Shown: positions 9,781-17,581 of the stretch, in pieces
Layout of the letters: each line of letters starts with the position of its first letter
How positions within the stretch are numbered: the stretch's first letter is position 1
DNA from: Flavobacterium palustre
GTDB lineage: Bacteria > Bacteroidota > Bacteroidia > Flavobacteriales > Flavobacteriaceae
Direction: 5' to 3'
Length of the DNA stretch: 64,000 bases
Assembly: GCF_014639535.1 (NCBI RefSeq)
Contig: NZ_BMGA01000007.1
Location: 510-64,509, forward strand
Made by a program: the position numbers and the translations under genes
The notes under the pieces: model-generated
The model's input: the letters and a program-made list of their open reading frames with translations, nothing else
Databases searched by the model: none
Told to the model about the DNA's origin: nothing

Positions 9781-9868
9781 TAAAACACCTCATCAAAAAA
9801 GATAATTAACTCCCCATAAGAGCTGATTTTTTATCAAAAGCTATAGAAATTCTTTAATTTATATTAAT

Positions 9869-9876
9869 TATCTTTA
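9869..9876 (+). promoter_or_regulatory. Possible folE -7 box
   Basis: TATCTTTA differs from TAnnTTTG at one position and lies 40 bp before the folE ATG. No -33 element is evident. Confidence 0.35.
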
Positions 9877-9916
9877 CAGCCTTAAAAATATACACCCACT
9901 ATAACAGTAGTATTTA

Positions 9917-10588
9917 ATGATACAAAACGAAGAACTGCACGACGAAATCGGAGACAATCACATTAGTTCAAGTGCAAAAAATCCAATGCGAGAAGATGCT
10001 TTTGCAATTTCGGATGATGAAAAAATTAATAAAATAAAAAAAGACGTCGAAAACATTCTTCAAACTCTTGGAATGGACTTAACCGACGACAGTTTAAAAG
10101 GTACACCTAACCGTGTAGCTAAAATGTTTGTAAAGGAAATTTTTGGAGGACTGAATCCAAACAAAAAACCAAAAGCTTCCACCTTTGACAACAACTACAA
10201 ATACGGAGAGATGTTAGTCGAAAAAAACATTATTGTTTATTCTACCTGCGAACATCATTTACTACCAATTATAGGAAGAGCTCACGTAGCTTACATTTCA
10301 AACGGAAGAGTAATTGGTTTATCAAAAATGAACCGAATTGTAGAGTACTATGCTAAAAGACCTCAGGTACAAGAGCGTCTTACTATGCAAATTGTTCAGG
10401 AATTACAAAAAGCTTTAGGAACCGAAGATGTGGCCTGCGTGATTGATGCCAAACATCTTTGTGTGAATTCAAGAGGAATTAGCGATATCGAAAGTAGCAC
10501 CGTTACATCTGAATTTGGCGGAAAATTCAAAGAAGCACAATGCAAAAGAGAATTTTTAGACTATATCAAATTAGAAACCAGATTCTAA
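9917..10588 (+). CDS. folE: GTP cyclohydrolase I
   Basis: The enzyme converts GTP to 7,8-dihydroneopterin triphosphate, the first step of tetrahydrofolate and related pterin synthesis. The 223-residue protein has the family core from about residue 50. The zinc ligands are visible: Cys about 110 and His 113 in STCEHHLLPIIG, and Cys about 181 in KHLCVNSRGI. The substrate-binding segment GLSKMNRIVEYYAKRPQVQE is intact. The first 45 residues are acidic, poorly conserved and probably disordered. cysS follows 57 bp downstream on the same strand. The pterin-related queD lies about 5 kb away on the other strand, so the two are not co-transcribed. Confidence 0.97.
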   Translation: MIQNEELHDEIGDNHISSSAKNPMREDAFAISDDEKINKIKKDVENILQTLGMDLTDDSLKGTPNRVAKMFVKEIFGGLNPNKKPKASTFDNNYKYGEMLVEKNIIVYSTCEHHLLPIIGRAHVAYISNGRVIGLSKMNRIVEYYAKRPQVQERLTMQIVQELQKALGTEDVACVIDAKHLCVNSRGISDIESSTVTSEFGGKFKEAQCKREFLDYIKLETRF

Positions 10589-10645
10589 AACGTCTTATTC
10601 TCTGAATCAAAACCCCTGAATTATATCTTCGATAAAAAATAAAAC

Positions 10646-12124
10646 ATGTTAATTTACAATACTCAAACACTAAAAATATACAATTCACTCTCTGGAGAAA
10701 AAGAAACTTTTGTACCTATAAACGAAGGTAGTATTGGAATGTATGTTTGCGGACCAACAGTTTACAGTAATGTACATCTTGGAAACCTTAGAACTTTCAT
10801 GTCTTTTGACGTGATTTTTAGATATTTCATTCATTTAGGCTACAAAGTAAGATATGTTAGAAACATCACCGATGTAGGTCACATTGTAGATGATGTTGAT
10901 GAAGGAGAAGATAAAATTGCAAAAAAAGCACGTCTGGAGCAGTTAGAACCAATGGAAGTGGTACAGCGTTATACTGTAGATTTTCATGAAATTCTAAAAG
11001 CATTCAACTTTTTACCTCCCAGTATCGAGCCTACAGCAACAGGTCATATTATTGAACAAATTGAAATTATCAAAAAAATAATTGATTCCGGAATTGGTTA
11101 TGCAGCCAACGGATCGGTTTATTTTGATGTGGTGAAGTTCAACCAAACAAACAATTACGGAAAATTAAGCGGGCGCAACATTGAAGATATGCTTGCTAAC
11201 ACCCGAGATCTTGACGGACAATCTGACAAGAGAAACCCTCAGGATTTTGCTTTATGGAAAAGAGCCGAACCACAACACATCATGCGTTGGCCATCTCCAT
11301 GGAGCGATGGTTTTCCTGGCTGGCATTTAGAATGTACTGCCATGAGCACCAAATACCTTGGCAATCATTTTGATATTCATGGAGGCGGAATGGATTTAAA
11401 ATTCCCGCACCACGAATGCGAAATTGCTCAAAACGAAGCCTGCACAGGACAAACTCCGGTGAATTACTGGATGCACGCCAACATGCTTACCTTAAACGGT
11501 AAAAAAATGGCAAAATCCACAGGAAACAACATTCTACCCAGAGAAATCTTAACAGGTGAAAACAGCATTTTAAGCAAAGCTTTCCCGGCTTCAGTAGCAC
11601 GTTTCTTCATGCTACAGGCACATTACAGAAGCATTCTTGATTTTTCTGACGAAGCCATCGTTGCTGCCGAAAAAGGATACAAGAGATTAATGGAAGCTAT
11701 TGATTCGCTAAAGCAAATCAAAGTTAGTCCAAACAGTACTTTGGATATTGCCGGCTGGAAACAACTGTGCTATGATGCCATGAACGACGATTTCAACACT
11801 CCTATTCTAATTGCTCATTTATTTGAAGGCGTTCGCTATATCAATTTACTAAAAGACAACAAAGAAAGCCTTAATACAGCCGATTTAGAATTACTAGCTT
11901 CAACAATGAATGCTTTCGTTTTTGATGTTTTAGGCCTTGAAAATCAAAAAGCAGCCGATAGCAGCAACGACAAATTAGAAGGTACCATCAATATGTTAAT
12001 TGGCATGCGCAACAAAGCACGTGCCGATAAAGATTTTGCCATGTCTGATCACATCAGAGATCAATTGCTTGCATTAGGAATCCAACTAAAAGACAGCAAA
12101 GAAGGAACAAGTTTCAGCATTTAG
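10646..12124 (+). CDS. cysS: Cysteinyl-tRNA synthetase
   Basis: This class I synthetase charges tRNA-Cys. The 492-residue length is normal. The zinc-binding cysteine is Cys35 in MYVCGPTVY, with further ligands near residue 230 ([10 protein letters not shown]) and residue 255 (KFPHHECE). The HIGH motif is HLGN at residues 44-47, and the KMSKS loop is [10 protein letters not shown] near residue 287. The C-terminal helical and anticodon domain ends in [20 protein letters not shown]. It probably shares a transcript with folE upstream and with yidD and lgt downstream, all on the plus strand with gaps of 57-66 bp. Confidence 0.98.
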   Translation: MLIYNTQTLKIYNSLSGEKETFVPINEGSIGMYVCGPTVYSNVHLGNLRTFMSFDVIFRYFIHLGYKVRYVRNITDVGHIVDDVDEGEDKIAKKARLEQLEPMEVVQRYTVDFHEILKAFNFLPPSIEPTATGHIIEQIEIIKKIIDSGIGYAANGSVYFDVVKFNQTNNYGKLSGRNIEDMLANTRDLDGQSDKRNPQDFALWKRAEPQHIMRWPSPWSDGFPGWHLECTAMSTKYLGNHFDIHGGGMDLKFPHHECEIAQNEACTGQTPVNYWMHANMLTLNGKKMAKSTGNNILPREILTGENSILSKAFPASVARFFMLQAHYRSILDFSDEAIVAAEKGYKRLMEAIDSLKQIKVSPNSTLDIAGWKQLCYDAMNDDFNTPILIAHLFEGVRYINLLKDNKESLNTADLELLASTMNAFVFDVLGLENQKAADSSNDKLEGTINMLIGMRNKARADKDFAMSDHIRDQLLALGIQLKDSKEGTSFSI

Positions 12125-12189
12125 TCTTGAGATTTTATTGAAAATATTTTTTTTATGAATCTCAAAACTATTCGATAAAACCATAAAAA

Positions 12190-12438
12190 ATGTTTTCAAA
12201 AATCATCATATTCCCATTCGTATTATTGGTACGCTTCTACCAGTTGGTTATCTCTCCGCTCATGCCGGCGGCTTGCAGATTTACACCAACCTGTTCAGCC
12301 TATATGATTGAAGCCCTGAAAACTCACGGACTATTTTACGGTGGTTTTTTAGGTATCAAAAGAATTCTTAGCTGCCACCCTTGGGGAAAAAGCGGTTACG
12401 ATCCGGTACCCGAAAAAAAATGCAATCACAAACATTAA
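12190..12438 (+). CDS. yidD: Membrane protein insertion efficiency factor YidD
   Basis: This 82-residue protein has the complete YidD signature. An amphipathic N-terminal helix ([16 protein letters not shown]) is followed by the conserved cysteine-rich core [15 protein letters not shown], then [20 protein letters not shown]. In other bacteria YidD assists YidC in inserting membrane proteins and sits at the inner membrane. Here it lies between cysS and lgt rather than beside yidC or rnpA. All expected residues are present. Confidence 0.97.
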   Translation: MFSKIIIFPFVLLVRFYQLVISPLMPAACRFTPTCSAYMIEALKTHGLFYGGFLGIKRILSCHPWGKSGYDPVPEKKCNHKH

Positions 12439-12498
12439 CCTTTAATTAGTACTGGTTTTACTTTAAATATTTAATTTTACAATTATAAAACAAAATAC

Positions 12499-13425
12499 AT
12501 GATACACACTTTAAATATCGTATGGAATCCAGCTGAAGGTATCGATTTAGGTTTCTTCGTAATCCGATTTTACAGCCTAATGTTTGTAGTTGCTTTTGGA
12601 TTAGGCTGGTACATCATGAAAAACATTTTCGAACGTGAAAACGAATCTATAGACAAGCTTGACTCTTTATTTGTATGGACTGTTCTTGCCACATTAATTG
12701 GTGCCAGACTAGGACATGTGTTTTTTTACGACTGGGAATATTTTAGAAATCATTTACTCGAAATATTTTTACCATTTAGATTTTCTCCAAAATTTGAATT
12801 CACCGGATTTCAGGGATTAGCCAGTCATGGTGCTGCAATTTCAATAATTATTGCCATGTACTACTACAGTAAAAAAATCTTAAAACGTCCTATACTTTGG
12901 ATTTTAGACCGTGTGGTTATTGCCGTTGCAAGTGGCGCTATTTTTGTTCGATTGGGTAATTTTTTCAATTCGGAAATTGTTGGAAAAGAAACTAATTCTC
13001 CTTTTGGAATAAAATTTATTCAGGATTATTACAGTAAAGCCGATGCGGTTAATGCAACACAAATAGCAAATCCAAAAGAAGCTTTTAACGCTATAGCAAC
13101 CAACCCAAAATTTGCCAATTTACTAGCTCAGGTTCCCGTTAAACATCCAACACAGCTGTACGAAGCTTTTTGTTATGTTTTTGTATTTGCCATATTATTC
13201 TTTTTATACTGGAAAACCGAATCCAGAAAAAAATCAGGATTCTTATTTGGTCTTTTCCTTGTGCTATTATTTTCAGTTCGAATGGTAGTAGAATCAGTAA
13301 AAGAAAGTCAGGGAGGATTTGAGAATGCTTTAGGATTACTTTCTACAGGGCAATGGCTGAGCATCCCATTCATCCTAATTGGTTTTTATTTTATATTTAC
13401 CGCCGAGAAGCCTATTAAAATATAG
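12499..13425 (+). CDS. lgt: Prolipoprotein diacylglyceryl transferase
   Basis: Lgt moves a diacylglyceryl group from phosphatidylglycerol to the lipobox cysteine of prolipoproteins in the inner membrane. The many lipoproteins further along this window depend on that step. The 308-residue protein has about seven hydrophobic segments and the family landmarks: IGARLGHVFFYDW, GLASHGAAISI, RLGNFFNSEIVGKET and HPTQLYEAF. An insertion near residues 180-210 (SKADAVNATQIANPKEAFNA) is typical of Bacteroidota versions. It is the last gene of the plus-strand run and is followed by a terminator. Confidence 0.96.
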   Translation: MIHTLNIVWNPAEGIDLGFFVIRFYSLMFVVAFGLGWYIMKNIFERENESIDKLDSLFVWTVLATLIGARLGHVFFYDWEYFRNHLLEIFLPFRFSPKFEFTGFQGLASHGAAISIIIAMYYYSKKILKRPILWILDRVVIAVASGAIFVRLGNFFNSEIVGKETNSPFGIKFIQDYYSKADAVNATQIANPKEAFNAIATNPKFANLLAQVPVKHPTQLYEAFCYVFVFAILFFLYWKTESRKKSGFLFGLFLVLLFSVRMVVESVKESQGGFENALGLLSTGQWLSIPFILIGFYFIFTAEKPIKI

Positions 13426-13442
13426 CCCTCTTTAAAATACAT

Positions 13443-13478
13443 AAAAAATGCCATCTAGTTTAGACGGCATTTTTTTAT
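13443..13478 (+). terminator. Terminator after lgt
   Basis: The stem AAAAAATGCCATCTA / TAGACGGCATTTTTT, with one mismatch and a 3-5-nt loop, is followed by T residues. Confidence 0.9.
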
Positions 13479-13481
13479 GTT

Positions 13482-13592
13482 AAATTCCAAATTTTAAAAT
13501 TCCAAATTCCAATGATCCAGTATCTATATATTCCTGACTCCACTAAATTGTTTTCTAATTCTTGGAATTTGGAATTTATAAAATTGGAATTT
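13482..13592. repeat. Intergenic inverted repeat built from AAATTCCAA words
   Basis: The left arm at 13482-13512 and the right arm at 13562-13592 are near-perfect reverse complements (two short mismatched spots in 31 bp) with a 49-bp loop. Each arm repeats the words AAATTCCAA and TTGGAATTT. It lies between the lgt terminator and the tRNA terminator and holds no gene. Confidence 0.8.
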
Positions 13593-13599
13593 GTTTTCA

Positions 13600-13636
13600 T
13601 AAAAAAAACCACCTAATATCTTAGATGGTTTTACTT
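13600..13636 (-). terminator. Terminator after the downstream tRNA-Thr
   Basis: On the minus strand AAAACCATCTAAG / TATTAGGTGGTTTT is followed by a T tract, directly after the tRNA 3' end. Confidence 0.8.
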
Positions 13637-13639
13637 AAG

Positions 13640-13713
13640 AGCCGATAGAGGGACTCGAACCCACGACCTGCTGATTACAAATCAGCTGCTCTAGCCAGCT
13701 GAGCTACATCGGC
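13640..13713 (-). tRNA. tRNA-Thr(TGT), copy 1
   Basis: The minus strand reads GCCGATG (acceptor), a D arm with AGCTGGCTAGA, an anticodon arm CTGATT-TGT-AATCAG, a T loop GTTCGAG, and TATCGGC with discriminator T. The anticodon TGT reads Thr ACN codons. No CCA is encoded. The mature sequence is identical to the copy 132 bp away. Confidence 0.97.
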
Positions 13714-13734
13714 CTGTAATAATGTCAAATTCAA

Positions 13735-13767
13735 TAAAAAACCACCTAATTCCTTAAGTGGTTTTAC
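13735..13767 (-). terminator. Hairpin terminator between the two tRNA-Thr genes
   Basis: AAAACCACTTAAGG / CCTTAAGTGG-type pairing, read on the minus strand and followed by a T tract, lies just after the upstream tRNA copy. Confidence 0.7.
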
Positions 13768-13771
13768 TAAG

Positions 13772-13845
13772 AGCCGATAGAGGGACTCGAACCCACGACC
13801 TGCTGATTACAAATCAGCTGCTCTAGCCAGCTGAGCTACATCGGC
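13772..13845 (-). tRNA. tRNA-Thr(TGT), copy 2
   Basis: The 74-nt mature sequence is identical to copy 1, with all cloverleaf arms intact and anticodon TGT. It is the promoter-proximal copy: a full-consensus promoter lies immediately upstream at 13862-13892. Confidence 0.97.
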
Positions 13846-13861
13846 GTCATTATTACGAGTG

Positions 13862-13892
13862 CAAATATACAGCTGAATTTCGTTTTTCCAAA
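13862..13892 (-). promoter_or_regulatory. Consensus promoter of the tRNA-Thr genes
   Basis: On the minus strand TTTG (13892-13889), 19 bp, then TATATTTG (13869-13862) form a perfect Bacteroidota TTTG-N19-TAnnTTTG promoter. The predicted start is near 13855, about 10 bp before the tRNA. Confidence 0.85.
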
Positions 13893-13924
13893 GGAAATCT
13901 GCACTTTTTTTCGCTTTTTACAGA

Positions 13925-14191
13925 CTACAATTCGTTGATTTTAGCAATCAATTGATTTGCAACTTGTTCCAATTCCACATTGATTTGTTTGAAGTGTGCT
14001 TTTTTATTTTCAACATTTTTAGCATTCACTTTTGTAATCAAACTATCAAAAGCAGCAATAGCTTCGTCAATTAAATTATTAGTTTCTTCAGTAGGTTTTC
14101 CTGAAGTTGAAAGTTCAAATAAGTAAACTGCTTCAATAATATCTCCTAAAACGTAGTTGATGTCTTTCTTTAAATTCTTAACGTTTGCCAT
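13925..14191 (-). CDS. Small helical protein of unknown function
   Basis: This 88-residue protein (MANVKNLKKDINYVLGDIIE...) has no signal peptide or membrane segment. It is predicted to be almost wholly helical, with acidic and basic residues in a heptad-like order and a single glycine-proline turn (STSGKPTEETN) near residue 30. I recognise it only as a type of short conserved cytoplasmic protein seen next to housekeeping genes in Flavobacteriia, and no function is known to me. It has its own TACTTTTG -7 box at 14218-14225, so it need not depend on manA transcription. Confidence 0.75.
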   Translation of the reverse strand: MANVKNLKKDINYVLGDIIEAVYLFELSTSGKPTEETNNLIDEAIAAFDSLITKVNAKNVENKKAHFKQINVELEQVANQLIAKINEL

Positions 14192-14217
14192 TTTTATTTA
14201 ATTTTAATTTGCGCTTG

Positions 14218-14225
14218 CAAAAGTA
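14218..14225 (-). promoter_or_regulatory. Probable -7 box of the 88-residue protein gene
   Basis: The minus strand reads TACTTTTG, a full TAnnTTTG match, 26 bp before the ATG at 14191. Confidence 0.5.
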
Positions 14226-14247
14226 CACATAAACTTTTTATTAGCCA

Positions 14248-15216
14248 CTATGAAATGTAAATTTCTAAAATAGAAGCTTTTCCACTCAAAACAAACTCTT
14301 TGATTTCTGCCGGAATCAAAACCGTATCTCCTTTTTTATAACTGTATTTCACATCATTGTAATCCAATTCAAAACTTCCTTCTACACACATATAAACCGT
14401 AAAACTTTCTGCTGATTTTTCTACAGAAATCACTCCATCCAAAGGAACAAAATTGGTTGTAAAATAAGGACAATCTACAACCCCGTTAGATTGATTTACT
14501 TCTTTATCGTATTCTTTATAAGTATCAACCTTATCATAATTAATTGCATCCAATGCCTGATCAATATGCAATTCTCTTCCATTACCCTGAGCATCTACTC
14601 TGTCAAAATCATAAATACGATACGTGATATCAGATGTTTGCTGGATTTCAGCAACCACCAAACCCGCTCCAATTGCATGAACTGTTCCTGTTTCCAGAAA
14701 AAAGACATCTCCCGATTTTACTTTCACATCATCGAGAATAGAAAGCAGACTTTTATTCTTCAGATTCTCAACATATTCATTTGCATTTGACTTTTCTTTA
14801 AAACCTACAATAATACGGGCATCGTCATCAGCCTGCATGATGTACCACATTTCTGTTTTTCCAAAGGAATTATGACGCTCTTTTGCTAAAGCATCATTCG
14901 GATGCACCTGAATTGACAAATCTTCCCGCGCATCTAAATATTTAAAAAGCAACGGAAATTGCTTCCCGAATTTTTGATAAACTGCCGTTCCTAATATTTC
15001 ATTTGGAGCCTCATCAATCACTTCCAACAATGATTTTCCTTTTAATATACCATTGGCAACAATACTTACATCGCCTTCTACGGTTGACAATTCCCAGCTT
15101 TCACCGGTTGTAGTTGATTCGATTGCTTTATTAAGTACGGTTTTTAATTTTTCGCCACCCCAGATTCGCTCTTTTAAAATAGGCTCAAATTGTAATGGAT
15201 ATAGATTTTGTATCAT
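14248..15216 (-). CDS. manA: Class I mannose-6-phosphate isomerase
   Basis: The enzyme interconverts mannose 6-phosphate and fructose 6-phosphate in the cytoplasm. The 322-residue length and layout fit the short bacterial type I PMI. The cupin zinc site is visible in SIQVHPNDALAKE and GKTEMWYIM, with the later motif GTVHAIGAGLVVAEIQQ followed by DITYRIYDFDR, whose arginine is catalytic in the family. The C-terminal cupin half ends with YKKGDTVLIPAEI. A promoter-like pair lies just upstream at 15245-15273. The preceding bcp gene ends 84 bp away. Confidence 0.95.
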   Translation of the reverse strand: MIQNLYPLQFEPILKERIWGGEKLKTVLNKAIESTTTGESWELSTVEGDVSIVANGILKGKSLLEVIDEAPNEILGTAVYQKFGKQFPLLFKYLDAREDLSIQVHPNDALAKERHNSFGKTEMWYIMQADDDARIIVGFKEKSNANEYVENLKNKSLLSILDDVKVKSGDVFFLETGTVHAIGAGLVVAEIQQTSDITYRIYDFDRVDAQGNGRELHIDQALDAINYDKVDTYKEYDKEVNQSNGVVDCPYFTTNFVPLDGVISVEKSAESFTVYMCVEGSFELDYNDVKYSYKKGDTVLIPAEIKEFVLSGKASILEIYIS

Positions 15217-15244
15217 TTTATTTTTTTAATTTTTTATTTGCAAA

Positions 15245-15273
15245 CAAAAATAACCATAGTACATCAGTTTCAA
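15245..15273 (-). promoter_or_regulatory. Probable manA promoter
   Basis: On the minus strand TTG (15273-15271), 18 bp and TATTTTTG (15252-15245) resemble the Bacteroidota promoter. A 7-bp dyad ATAGTAC/GTACTAT lies in the spacer region. Confidence 0.5.
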
Positions 15274-15300
15274 CAAGTACTATTTAGTCATTTCTATAGA

Positions 15301-15750
15301 TTATTCCGTCAGTTTTTCAATCATTTTCTTAACATGTTTCATTCCCAGCATACTATCAAACACCATCTGTATCATTCCGTATTTATCCACCAGATAAGTA
15401 ACCCTTCCCGGCAACAAACCTAAAAAAGCAGACGGAACTCCAAAAAGTTTCCGAATAGCCTTATCCGGGTCGGATAACAACAAAAAAGGCAAATTGTATT
15501 TTTGGATAAATTGCTGATGCGAATTAACATCATCGGAAGAAATTCCAATAACCTCAACACCTAAATTGACAAATTCGGCATAATTATCCCGAAAGCCACA
15601 AGCCTGAGCTGTACATTGAGGGGTATCATCTTTTGGATAAAAATAAATAATAACGGCTTTTTTGCCAATTATTGAGTTACTTTCAAAAACAGCTCCGGTA
15701 GCATCTTGGGCTGTAAATTTCGGAACAATATCTCCTGCTTTCAACGCCAT
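15301..15750 (-). CDS. bcp: Bcp-type peroxiredoxin (thiol peroxidase)
   Basis: The enzyme reduces peroxides using thioredoxin or similar thiols. The 149-residue protein has the AhpC/TSA fold with the peroxidatic Cys in PKDDTPQCTAQACGFRD, near residue 46, and a resolving Cys five residues later, the BCP/PrxQ arrangement. FGVPSAFLGLLPGRVTYLVD is the conserved C-terminal part. Its ATG overlaps the queD stop codon by one base (TAATG), which indicates translational coupling in the idi-queD-bcp transcript. Confidence 0.95.
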   Translation of the reverse strand: MALKAGDIVPKFTAQDATGAVFESNSIIGKKAVIIYFYPKDDTPQCTAQACGFRDNYAEFVNLGVEVIGISSDDVNSHQQFIQKYNLPFLLLSDPDKAIRKLFGVPSAFLGLLPGRVTYLVDKYGMIQMVFDSMLGMKHVKKMIEKLTE

Positions 15751-16160
15751 TATTCGCCTTTATAAGTTACAAAATTACGAGGCGTTTCATAAAGCGTCAC
15801 TTCTAAATCAAACTCAGATGCAATATGCTTTCTGATTTTATTCCAAATTACCACTGCAATATTCTCGGCTGTTGGATTTAGATTTTCGAATTCAGCCACA
15901 TCTAAATTCAAATTTTTATGATCAAAATCGTCTTCCACCTCTTTTTTTATAATATCAGCCAAAATTTTAGCATCCATTACAAAACCCGTTTCGGGATCAA
16001 TAGCACCGGTAACACTAACGATTAATTCATAATTATGCCCATGAAAATTAGGATTATTGCACTTGCCAAAAACGGCATCATTTTGTTCAAAAGTCCAATC
16101 TTTGCGATACAATCGATGAGCTGCATTAAAATGTGCTTTTCTGCTTATTGTTACTCTCAT
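15750..16160 (-). CDS. queD: 6-carboxy-tetrahydropterin synthase (QueD/PTPS family)
   Basis: QueD makes 6-carboxy-5,6,7,8-tetrahydropterin from dihydroneopterin triphosphate in queuosine precursor synthesis. The 136-residue protein has the three zinc histidines in FNAAHRL and NFHGHNYEL and the catalytic Cys in VFGKCNNPN. A pterin-anchoring Glu lies in LYETPRN. The upstream idi gene ends 13 bp before its ATG and bcp overlaps its stop, so it is the middle gene of a three-gene operon. A sepiapterin- or biopterin-related PTPS role is a less likely alternative. Confidence 0.93.
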   Translation of the reverse strand: MRVTISRKAHFNAAHRLYRKDWTFEQNDAVFGKCNNPNFHGHNYELIVSVTGAIDPETGFVMDAKILADIIKKEVEDDFDHKNLNLDVAEFENLNPTAENIAVVIWNKIRKHIASEFDLEVTLYETPRNFVTYKGE

Positions 16161-16173
16161 GATGCAATTACTT

Positions 16174-16701
16174 TTAAAGTTTATGCGCTTCTAAATAATG
16201 ATAAAATTCGTCAAAAATAATCCTGAACCACACTGTATAAGCTTCCGGATTAATCAAAATATCCTCTTTTACCGCATCAATTCCCATCCATTTCCATGAT
16301 TCCACTTCATCCGGATTGATTATGGGGCTTTCGTTATAATATCCAATCATTACATGATCCAGTTCGTGCTCAGTCAAACCATTATCAAAAGGTGCTTTGT
16401 ATATAAAATGAAACAACTCTTTCAAATCTGTCTGAAATCCCATTTCCTCCATCAGTCTTCTGTTTCCTGCCTGAATATTTGACTCACCTTCACGCTGGTG
16501 ACTACAACAAGTATTAGTCCACAACATTGGGGAATGGTATTTATGATGTGCGCGTTGTTGCAACATCAATTCATTTTTATTGTTTAATACAAAAACCGAA
16601 AAAGCACGGTGTAATACCGCTTTTTCATGAGCTTCTAATTTTGGCATTAGCCCTATTTGCTCATCATTTTCATTAACCAGTATTACGTTTTCTTCTGTCA
16701 T
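16174..16701 (-). CDS. idi: Type 1 isopentenyl-diphosphate isomerase
   Basis: Idi interconverts isopentenyl and dimethylallyl diphosphate for isoprenoid synthesis. The 175-residue protein is a Nudix-fold type 1 IDI. The catalytic Cys lies in TNTCCSHQREGE, the Nudix-like helix in RRLMEEMGF, and the catalytic Glu in TEHELDHVMIG. Metal-binding histidines are seen in VLHRAFSVFV and CCSHQ. A TATTTTTG -7 box precedes it (16719-16726). It is the first gene of idi-queD-bcp, whose members share no obvious pathway. Confidence 0.96.
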   Translation of the reverse strand: MTEENVILVNENDEQIGLMPKLEAHEKAVLHRAFSVFVLNNKNELMLQQRAHHKYHSPMLWTNTCCSHQREGESNIQAGNRRLMEEMGFQTDLKELFHFIYKAPFDNGLTEHELDHVMIGYYNESPIINPDEVESWKWMGIDAVKEDILINPEAYTVWFRIIFDEFYHYLEAHKL

Positions 16702-16836
16702 ATTTTTTTATAGCCTGACAAAAATACAAAAAAGATAAGGAAAGATGCCCGCTTTAACGTTCTGTTTCGAATTATATACCCAAAACTCCAATTTGAATAA
16801 AAACTCAAAAAAACATGAACTCAATTCAACAGAGGA

Positions 16837-16870
16837 CTGATTGGTCATAAAAAACCAATCAGGTTATTTT
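16837..16870 (+). terminator. Orphan terminator-like hairpin
   Basis: The perfect 9-bp stem CTGATTGGT / ACCAATCAG with an 8-nt loop is followed by GTTATTTTT on the plus strand. No plus-strand gene precedes it: idi and msrB diverge here. Confidence 0.5.
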
Positions 16871-16950
16871 TCCGTAAATAAAAACATCAAACAATTTATA
16901 AATAGCTGTTAAAATGCAAATTAAGTAAAATTAAAACCTTATTTGAATCC

Positions 16951-16958
16951 TATCTTTG
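16951..16958 (+). promoter_or_regulatory. Probable msrB -7 box
   Basis: TATCTTTG is a full match to TAnnTTTG, 52 bp before the msrB ATG. A -33 TTTG is not evident at the usual distance. Confidence 0.55.
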
Positions 16959-17010
16959 TAGAAGATTACTTTAGTAAAGAAAGCTATCAACGTCTAAAAA
17001 ATAATCTAAA

Positions 17011-17562
17011 ATGAAAACAAATCCTTTTATTAACTTGCTCTTTTTATTGCCTTTATTCATTTTTACGGCTTGCGGACAAACCAAACCCTCTCCGGAATAT
17101 CAAAAACACACAACAACAAATACTATTAACAAACCCGAAAATCCCTATTATTCCAATACAGATACCACAAAACTAAAACTAAGTGATGCCGAGTGGAAAA
17201 AGGTACTCCCGGAAGATGTTTATCTGGTAATGCGACATGCTGAAACCGAAACCGCTTTTACCGGAAAATATTGGAACACCGATGAAAAAGGAACTTATTA
17301 TTGTGCTGCCTGCGGCAATCTGTTATTCCGATCAACTGCTAAATTTTCAAGTAGCTGCGGATGGCCAAGCTTTTTTGAACAGGAAAACAAAAAAAGCATT
17401 GTATTTAAAAATGACTTCTCCTATAACATGGAACGCATTGAAGCACTTTGCGGCAGATGTGACGGACATTTAGGCCATCTATTTGATGATGGTCCTGCCC
17501 CAACAGGTAAAAGATATTGCATGAATTCTATTGCGCTCGATTTTGTCCCTGACAACAAATAA
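17011..17562 (+). CDS. msrB: Exported lipoprotein methionine-R-sulfoxide reductase
   Basis: MsrB reduces methionine R-sulfoxide in proteins. Residues 1-21 are a lipoprotein signal peptide with lipobox FTAC and Cys at residue 21. The following GQTK has no acidic export signal, so periplasmic anchoring is likely. The SelR domain is complete: zinc cysteines CAAC (about 98 and 101) and CGRC (about 147 and 150), the core CGWPSFFEQ, and the catalytic Cys near residue 170 in GKRYCMNS. msrA follows 19 bp downstream on the same strand, which would give an envelope repair pair for both sulfoxide epimers. Confidence 0.95.
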   Translation: MKTNPFINLLFLLPLFIFTACGQTKPSPEYQKHTTTNTINKPENPYYSNTDTTKLKLSDAEWKKVLPEDVYLVMRHAETETAFTGKYWNTDEKGTYYCAACGNLLFRSTAKFSSSCGWPSFFEQENKKSIVFKNDFSYNMERIEALCGRCDGHLGHLFDDGPAPTGKRYCMNSIALDFVPDNK

Positions 17563-17581
17563 CCTTATCAATCCAAACAAT

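Larger units (their letters stand above)
16702..17010. other. Divergent intergenic region idi/msrB with promoters and an orphan hairpin
   Basis: The 309 bp hold the minus-strand -7 box TATTTTTG at 16719-16726 for idi, the plus-strand -7 box TATCTTTG at 16951-16958 for msrB, and a terminator-like hairpin at 16837-16870 that belongs to neither gene. No open frame is credible. Confidence 0.6.

Noticed and set aside
13640-13845. Tandem tRNA-Thr genes as an integration (attachment) site
   Set aside because: Both copies are complete with promoters or terminators, and no integrase or foreign gene block adjoins them.
15256-15283. ATAGTAC/GTACTAT hairpin as a bcp terminator
   Set aside because: The stem is only 7 bp and it lies across a good manA promoter spacer, so a promoter reading is preferred; a weak terminator role is not excluded.
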